Shown here: piece after piece, positions 58,272 to 64,000 of the stretch | How the letters are laid out: every line of letters begins with the position of its first letter | How positions within the stretch are numbered: the stretch's first letter is position 1 | From: CAWBBA01 sp963741625 | GTDB lineage: Bacteria > Desulfobacterota > Desulfomonilia > Desulfomonilales > Desulfomonilaceae | NCBI GenBank assembly: GCA_963741625.1 | Contig: CAVUIT010000012.1 | Location: 1-64,000, forward strand | Length of the DNA: 64,000 nt | Reading direction: 5' to 3' | Made by a program: the position numbers and the translations under genes | The notes under the pieces: model-generated | What the model was told of the DNA's origin: nothing | Seen by the model: the letters and a program-made list of their open reading frames with translations, nothing else | Databases searched by the model: none

Positions 58272-58816
58272 GGCAACTTCCTTGCGTGCATCACATAGCA
58301 ATTCGACGCGTTCACGAGACCAGGCAGTATTGAGAACGCCTTGTGCCTCTCACCAGAAGTTTATGACATTAAATTTGGCTGTCAATGACCGCGATTCAGG
58401 GCACGTTTCCACCGGGTATCTTTTAACAAACCACAGGGTTCAGACCGGCATTCTTCAGCGTGAATTTGCGAAGCAACCTGCATCTAGGCAGCTGTGGATT
58501 CTGGCAAACCCATTCCGATGATCATCTTAAGTAGTCCTGATTTCTCTTTGCCTGAGGCCGGATGAGGAAAGGGCGTTCGCTTAATCAAAGAGATTCCTCC
58601 GAATCCTTCACCTTCCAAACTCATCTAATTCGATAAGGTCCATGATGACGCCAACAAGACGTTCAGGCCGTTGGACGTGTCGTTATGAGCATGGAGACCA
58701 CGTCAGGGGCCTGCGCCAGGTGAATCTATTAAAGTAGCGAGTTCGCGAAATGAGGGTGATACGCAAGGCGTACACGCAGCGCGGGAGAGTAGCCCCAGAA
58801 AGGCAGGTTTTTCGAG
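58272..58816. other. divergent promoter region between the CHAT and caspase genes
   Basis: 545 bp separating two divergently read protease-like genes; both promoters should be here. No conserved operator or RNA is recognisable. Confidence 0.4.
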
Positions 58817-60403
58817 ATGGACGGACAATTGATAAAGGATTGTGGCTTTTGCTGTGCCGAAGTTGATCAGACCGGGAATATCGGACCTGATTATACGAGC
58901 TGCACAGGAGGTAAATATCTGACTCTTGCCGGCAACGAGACAACCTTTGTTAGTCTTGCGGTCCGGAAATTTCCAATTTTCAGGTCGTTGTTCATTGGTT
59001 TGGCGACATTTTGTTTGCTGCTCTGGGGTAACCTCCAAGTGGGCGCAACCGATTCCGCAAAGGGGGAATTGTACGCGGTAATCATAGGAGTGAAAACATT
59101 CCAAGATTCGCAAATTCCGCCTCTGAACATTTCAGACAAGGATGCTAAGGATTTTTATCAGTTCCTGAAGGACAGAGAGAAGTATTTCTCAAAAGCGCAT
59201 ATTTCGCTCTTGCTGAATGAACAAGCCACAAGATTGAATGTGTCAAAAGCTCTGAGGCAGGACCTTCGGAATGCTGGGAAAGACGACTTCGTCATTATAT
59301 ATTTGTCAGGGCACGGCGCTGCAGATCCATCATTGCCGAATGAGTACTATTTTGTAACCTACGACACTCAAATCGACAATTTATTTGCCACGGCGGTCAT
59401 GATGAATGATCAGCACCTTTTCAAAGGGATTGACACGGATCGTGTGCTCCTTGTGGCCGACGCATGCCACTCTGGAGGCTTCAGTCCGGGAATCCAAAAA
59501 TCCATAGCAAAGGAGACCGACAGGTTCTTTTCCCTTTTCAAGAGCATTCAAGGCCGGGTGAGTATTTTATCCAGCAAGCCGGACGAGAGTTCATACGAAG
59601 AACCCCACTACAAAAACAGTATTTTTACACATTACCTGTTGAAAGGTTTGAGAGGGGAAGCCAACAAAGGATCAAAGGATGGGATCGTCACGGCCAAACA
59701 GATTTACGACTACGTGTACGAAAAGACAAAGGATCTCACAGAAGGACTGCAGCACCCTCAGCTCTTCGCCGCCAAGGGCCAGGAGAACACTCCGGTGTTC
59801 AGAACGCCGACTTTCGCTCAGGACCTCAAAATAAAAGTTGAATTCTTTTACGAGGACGAAAACAAACAGGTGAAGCCGCTAAAGGACGGATCGACCCTCA
59901 GGTCAGGGGATCATGTCGGAGTCGCCTTTCGATCCGAATCTGATGCGTACGTTTCCATATTGTGGTGGGACTCCACTGGCTCGGTCGGCCGCCTGTTCCC
60001 CAACCCAAAGCTGACGGAAGGGACCGGAGAAATTAAGGCCGGCAAAACCTACTGGCTGCCGTCAAAGGAAGGTGAGCGTTGGTATGTGTTGGACGACAAA
60101 ACAGGCGAGGAAACCATCTATTTCATGGCCAGCAGGGCCAGGAATACTAAAATCGAAGAACTTTATCGCACCCTGAGCAAGATGTCGGCGAGTGCCCAAA
60201 AGCCTGCCAAAACCACTGAAGTAGCCGGCGAACTGGAACGCGAATTAAATCTCATGGGATTTGCCGATGTCACCGCCCCCAAAGCCGCCACTCCGATTTC
60301 ATTCTCCAGCAAGGAGAATCTTTTCCAGGCCATGGACAACGAAACCAGAGTCGTGGGAGCCGACGCCATCGTAAAGCTCAAATTCAAACATGTTTCCCGT
60401 TGA
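58817..60403 (+). CDS. exported caspase-like peptidase (C14) with DUF4384 domain
   Basis: 528 residues from ATG 58817, which lacks a good ribosome site; a later start near 58924 (TTG) would place the membrane segment 'RSLFIGLATFCLLLWGNLQV' closer to the N-terminus, so the start is uncertain. After this signal or anchor comes a caspase fold: 'YAVIIGVKTFQD', catalytic His in 'IIYLSGHGA', and Cys in 'LLVADACHSGGF'. From about residue 340 follows a DUF4384-type domain ('DHVGVAFRSESDAYVSILWW', 'GRLFPNP', 'KTYWLPSKEGERW'). A cell-envelope protease is inferred. Bacterial caspase-like enzymes usually cut after basic residues. Its neighbours encode CHAT, TPR and ankyrin proteins. Confidence 0.85.
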   Translation: MDGQLIKDCGFCCAEVDQTGNIGPDYTSCTGGKYLTLAGNETTFVSLAVRKFPIFRSLFIGLATFCLLLWGNLQVGATDSAKGELYAVIIGVKTFQDSQIPPLNISDKDAKDFYQFLKDREKYFSKAHISLLLNEQATRLNVSKALRQDLRNAGKDDFVIIYLSGHGAADPSLPNEYYFVTYDTQIDNLFATAVMMNDQHLFKGIDTDRVLLVADACHSGGFSPGIQKSIAKETDRFFSLFKSIQGRVSILSSKPDESSYEEPHYKNSIFTHYLLKGLRGEANKGSKDGIVTAKQIYDYVYEKTKDLTEGLQHPQLFAAKGQENTPVFRTPTFAQDLKIKVEFFYEDENKQVKPLKDGSTLRSGDHVGVAFRSESDAYVSILWWDSTGSVGRLFPNPKLTEGTGEIKAGKTYWLPSKEGERWYVLDDKTGEETIYFMASRARNTKIEELYRTLSKMSASAQKPAKTTEVAGELERELNLMGFADVTAPKAATPISFSSKENLFQAMDNETRVVGADAIVKLKFKHVSR

Positions 60404-60523
60404 TGGGGGAGTTCAGCCGACTGGTAACCATAAGCGGTTTCTTATAGGCAGTATGCTGCGCCACGAGTCAACAGCCCTCAAGATGGCTGCTCTTAACGAG
60501 AGGTGGCACAAAGTACCAAAAAA

Positions 60524-60554
60524 AGGGCTTGGAACATTTAAAATCCCAAGCCCT
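60524..60554. terminator. bidirectional terminator
   Basis: AGGGCTTGG and CCAAGCCCT form a 9-bp stem with a 13-nt loop, with an A-run before it and a T-rich tract after it, so it can serve the convergent genes ending at 60403 (plus) and 60615 (minus). Confidence 0.7.
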
Positions 60555-60614
60555 AACTTTTAAACTTTTCTGATTATCTGTTTCCGTCTCCTCACTTTCC
60601 TTCTTGTGAATTCT

Positions 60615-60836
60615 TTACTTTGATTTTTGAGTGATTTGCCGGTAATGTTCTCTGGCCTCCAATGCTTGGGGAGCCAGCCCCATTTTGTCGTATATTTTAG
60701 CCAAGTTGTCCCATGCCGTGGCTGCCAGCGCAGAATCGTAACAACGATTACTTAGCAGATCGAGTGCTTTATTGAACATTGCCTCGGCATCGGCGTACAT
60801 CTCCTTCTCCAGTAGTTGCTTCGCCTCATCGACCAT
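60615..60836 (-). CDS. small TPR protein
   Basis: 73 residues from ATG 60836 with about two tetratricopeptide-like units ('LLEKEMYADAEAMFNKALDL', 'AWDNLAKIYDKMGLAPQALE'). It lies 62 bp after the stop of the ankyrin/NQ-repeat gene on the same strand and is probably cotranscribed. It may begin further upstream; no signal peptide is visible in this form. It could be a partner or a broken C-terminal piece of a larger TPR protein. Confidence 0.55.
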   Translation of the reverse strand: MVDEAKQLLEKEMYADAEAMFNKALDLLSNRCYDSALAATAWDNLAKIYDKMGLAPQALEAREHYRQITQKSK

Positions 60837-60898
60837 CTTCGAAGGGATGGTGAGGTCTGAGTCTCGGCATTTGGCTGAGCTGTATGCCGGCGCATAAA

Positions 60899-63800
60899 CT
60901 ACATCACTTGGCTCCGCGGAGGCAATATTACACTGCCTGGATCCGCGCTAACGCCGGAATCTCCTCCGCCAAAATCGACACTGCCGCCACCGCCTCCGCC
61001 ACCGCCACCGCCACCACCGCTTACATTGGTGGTCTTGTTGGTGACGTTGGTCTGGTTGATGGTATCGTTATTCCCAGATTGGTTGGCCTGATTGCCTGCT
61101 CCGCCTTGGTTGGCTTGGTTACCACTGCCGCCCTGGTTGGCCTGGTTGCCAGCACCACCCTGGTTGGCTTGGTTACCAGCGCCACCCTGGTTGGCCTGAT
61201 TGCCTGCTCCGCCCTGGTTGGCCTGGTTACCAGCTCCACCCTGGTTGGCCTGGTTGCCAGCTCCACCCTGGTTGGCCTGGTTGCCAGCACCACCTTGGTT
61301 GGCCTGGTTGCCAGCTCCACCTTGGTTGGCCTGGTTGCCAGCACCACCTTGGTTGGCCTGGTTGCCAGCTCCACCCTGGTTAGCCTGGTTGCCACGCCAC
61401 CACCTTGGTTGGCCTGATTACCACCTGCCTCCACCTTGGTTGGCCTGGTTGCCACCACCGCCACCTTGGTTGGCCTGGTTACCACCTGCCTCCACCTTGG
61501 TTGGCCTGGTTGCCACCACCGCCACCTTGGTTCAGCCTGGTTGCCCTTGCCTCCACCTTGGTTAGCCTGGTTGCCACCGCTCCACCCTGGTTAGCCTGGT
61601 TGCCACCTGCCGCCACCTTGGTTGGCCTGATTACCACCACCGCCACCTTGGTTCGCCTGGTTACCACTTGCCTCCACCTTGGTTAGCCTGGTTGCCAGCA
61701 CCGCCCTGGTTAGCCTGGTTGCCAGCACCACCTTGGTTAGCCTGATTACCACCAGCTCCACCCTGGTTCAGCTGATTACCCTTGCCTCCACCTTGGTTAG
61801 CCTGGTTGCCACCACCGCCACCTTGGTTGGCCTGGTTGCCAGCCACCCTGGTTAGCCTGGTTGCCAGCACCACCTTGGTTGGCCTGATTACCACCACCGC
61901 CACCCTGGTTCAGCTGGTTACCCTTGCCTCCACCTTGGTTAGCCTGGTTGCCAGCACCGCCCTGGTTGGCCTGGTTGCCAGCACCACCTTGGTTGGCCTG
62001 ATTACCACCAGCTCCACCCTGGTTCAGCTGATTACCCTTGCCTCCACCTTGGTTAGCCTGGTTGCCAGCACCGCCCTGGTTAGCCTGGTTGCCAGCACCA
62101 CCTTGGTTAGCCTGATTACCACCAGCTCCACCCTGGTTCAGCTGGTTACCCTTGCCTCCACCTTGGTTGGCCTGGTTACCACCACCGCCACCCTGGTTCA
62201 GCTGGTTGCCCTTGCCTCCACCTTGGTTAGCCTGGTTGCCACCACCGCCCTGGTTAGCCTGGTTGCCAGCACCACCTTGGTTAGCCTGATTACCACCACC
62301 TCCACCCTGGTTCAGCTGGTTACCCTTGCCTCCACCTTGGTTAGCCTGGTTGCCAGCACCGCCCTGGTTAGCCTGGTTGCCAGCACCACCTTGGTTAGCC
62401 TGATTACCACCACCTCCACCCTGGTTCAGCTGATTACCCTTGCCTCCACCTTGGTTAGCCTGGTTGCCACCACCGCCCTGGTTAGCCTGGTTGCCAGCAC
62501 CACCTTGGTTAGCCTGATTACCACCAGCTCCACCCTGGTTAGCTGGTTGCCCTTGCCTCCACCTTGGTTGGCCTGGTTACCACCACCGCCACCTTGGTTA
62601 GCCTGGTTGCCCTTGCCTCCACCTTGGTTGGCCTGGTTGCCACCACCGCCACCCTGGTTGGCCTGGTTGCCGCCTGCCGCCACCTTGGTTGGCCTGATTA
62701 CCACCACCGCCACCCTGGTTCAGCTGGTTGCCCTTGCCTCCACCTTGGTTAGCCTGGTTGCCACCACCGCCACCCTGGTTCAGCTGGTTGCCCTTGCCTC
62801 CACCTTGGTTAGCCTGGTTGCCTCCACCGCCACCCTGGTTGAGTTGGTTGCCCTTGCCTCCACCTTGGTTAGCCTGGTTGCCACCACCGCCACCTTGGTT
62901 CAGCTGATTGCTTCGGCCTCCACCTTGGTTGGCCTGGTTGCCACCACCGCCACCTTGGTTGAGCTGATTGCTTCGGCCTCCACCTTGGTTAGCCTGGTTG
63001 CCACCACCGCCACCTTGGTTGAGTTGATTGCTTCGGCGCCTGCCTGGTTGGCCTGGTTGCTATGAGATACGTGGGCTATCCTCGTTTGTTGTACCGATCT
63101 GAGGCTGGTCATTTTCGGACCAGCGAGACTGTGCGAAGGACTTATCGATGCGAACGCCCGATGGCCGCCACCGCCGTCCTCCTCCTCGTCTACCGCCCTT
63201 GGGGATCAAGGATGCCGTGGCTCCCTTGTCTTTCAGCAAGGTCGCAACATTGTCGGAATTGTTGACTTCCGCAATTTTGAGAGCCGAGTCCCCTGCGTAG
63301 TTCTTAGCGTTTATATCGGCTTTGCTTTCCGACAACAATACTCGCGCAGTGTCCGCATCGCCGTGGAACGCAGCTATCATGAGGGGAGTGGTTCCATCCT
63401 TAGGATTCTTGGCATTGATGTCGGCCCCTTTGCTGAGTAAAAGCTCGACGATCTCCACCTCGCCGTTTCGTACGGCGATGGATAACGCTGTGTCACCATC
63501 TTGGTTGACGCTATTGAGATCCGCTTTCTTGTCAAGCAAGGCCTTTGCCAATTCTAGGTCACCAGTGTAAACTGCCACCATTAGGGGTGTTGCGCCGTCT
63601 TTTGCTCCTTTGGCATTGATATCGGCTCCCTTTGCCATGAGAGCTTTCGCGACATCCACGTCTCCATGGACCGCGGCAATGATCAATGGAGTGTCCCCAT
63701 CCTGGTTTTTCGCATTAACATTTACTTTTTTGCTGAGGATCTGCTCAATATTTGCCTTTCTGGCTTGAGCACCCTCGGTTCCCTCGGGAATTGAGGATAT

Positions 63801-63905
63801 TGCGGCACTCAGGTTTGTCTCCGCCTCACCTCCATAACTCGACGGCACGAAGCCAGCCCCAAAAATTAGGAGTGCCGCCAACCCGTATGCAATTCGATTT
63901 CCCAT
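60899..63905 (-). pseudogene. exported ankyrin protein with Gly/Asn/Gln repeat region, frame disrupted
   Basis: ATG 63905 follows AAGGAGAAAGTCATC. A signal peptide ('YGLAALLIFGAGFVPSSYG') is followed by five to six ankyrin repeats ('DGDTPLIIAAVHGDVDVAKA', 'DGATPLMVAVYTGDLELAKA'). At 63060-63062 a TAG ends the frame; directly beyond it the same frame reads 'SNQLNQGGGGGNQANQGGG'. Alternatively the join uses two compensating shifts. The repeat region (to about 61080) changes frame several times. The true C-terminus is 'TINQTNVTNKTTNV', a run of Gly, 'SVDFGGGD' and 'VILPPRSQVM', ending at 60899. About 1000 residues if whole. The repeats resemble surface or amyloid-like sequences. Ankyrin repeats suggest protein binding outside the cytoplasm. 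Confidence 0.65.
61080..63060 (-). repeat. tandem repeats encoding GNQANQGG units
   Basis: About 2 kb of tandem units built on ggcaaccaggccaaccaagg with variable Gly spacers and alternating 'KGNQLNQ', 'RSNQLNQ' and 'GGNQANQ' forms. Unit length varies (24, 27 and 39 bp). Small indels between units move the NQ frame among all three frames. Such arrays expand and contract by slippage, and are also difficult to assemble. Confidence 0.8.
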
Positions 63906-64000
63906 GATGACTTTCTCCTTATGGTTTGGACAATGTGCAACGACGAACCCTTATATCTTAATGGCAGTCCGTGGCCGGCTCATTGTCGTTGTTTCACTCC

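Noticed and set aside
61080..63060. Possible CRISPR array
   Set aside because: Units are contiguous, coding and degenerate, with no unique spacers of constant length. No cas genes are near, and the Cas4-like nucleases belong to the recombination modules.
16387..63062. Recoding of TAG as a sense codon, because TAG interrupts the third kinase, the regulator remnant and the ankyrin protein
   Set aside because: Sound genes end in TAG (for example the nuclease ending at 21437 and the ankyrin gene end at 60899). The annealing protein is interrupted by TGA instead, so ordinary mutation or error is simpler.
61782..63065. A 427-codon plus-strand ORF of Leu/Val/Ser/Thr repeats
   Set aside because: It is the complement of the Gly/Asn/Gln repeat array. 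The minus strand has the signal peptide, ankyrin domain, ribosome site and unique C-terminus.

Overview
The window looks like accessory, paralogue-rich chromosome of a deltaproteobacterium (Desulfobacterota). This is inferred from the very long multi-PAS hybrid kinases, the CHAT and caspase proteins and the many small proteins of unknown family; a Desulfomonile-like source would fit, but no marker gene is present to prove it. Coding density is uneven. Many genes are interrupted by single-base shifts or in-frame stops, so several entries are broken genes joined by homology rather than intact ORFs.

Layout. 0.3-2.5 kb: small genes and fragments, including proteins built from a short repeated helix-turn-helix-like module (core 'DLRxGMxDxxLMxKYxLS') with a zinc ribbon or PilZ-like domain. 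2.7-18.9 kb: three giant PAS/GAF hybrid sensor kinases, two CheY-like proteins, a response regulator ending in two copies of the module, and a response-regulator remnant. 19.2-21.5 kb and 30.0-32.2 kb: two versions of one recombination module (shared leader, tiny hydrophobic ORFs, Rad52-like annealing protein, RecB-family nuclease, hairpin terminator). 21.8-24.1 kb: a Gp37/Gp68 (DUF5131) protein with a broken amidohydrolase-like partner. 24.6-29.4 kb: more module genes, a PAS-LuxR regulator, and IS3-family copy 1, which truncates a PilZ-like gene. 29.5-39.1 kb: secreted, lipoprotein and outer-membrane proteins and small hypotheticals.

39.4-48.8 kb is a mobile region: the 3' half of a tRNA-Val(CAC) gene (an att core), a tyrosine recombinase, an excisionase-like HTH protein, and then a tightly coupled three-gene operon. 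The operon encodes a winged-helix protein, an AAA ATPase (one frameshift) and a fusion of a PD-(D/E)XK nuclease to a RuvB-like AAA+ motor with the RuvB C-terminal winged helix. I do not recognise this as a named defence system, and it is the best candidate here for an undescribed one. 49.0-53.3 kb holds an IS1182-type transposase, a bPH2 gene cut by IS3 copy 2, and that IS in inverted orientation. Neither IS3 copy encodes an intact transposase, and their lesions differ.

53.5-54.8 kb carries second copies of the small genes at 7.7 and 24.6 kb. 55.2-64.0 kb is a protease/repeat-protein cluster: a TPR-CHAT protease-like protein (two frameshifts), a divergent exported caspase-DUF4384 protein, a small TPR protein, and an exported ankyrin protein with a roughly 2-kb Gly/Asn/Gln repeat region whose reading frame changes several times.
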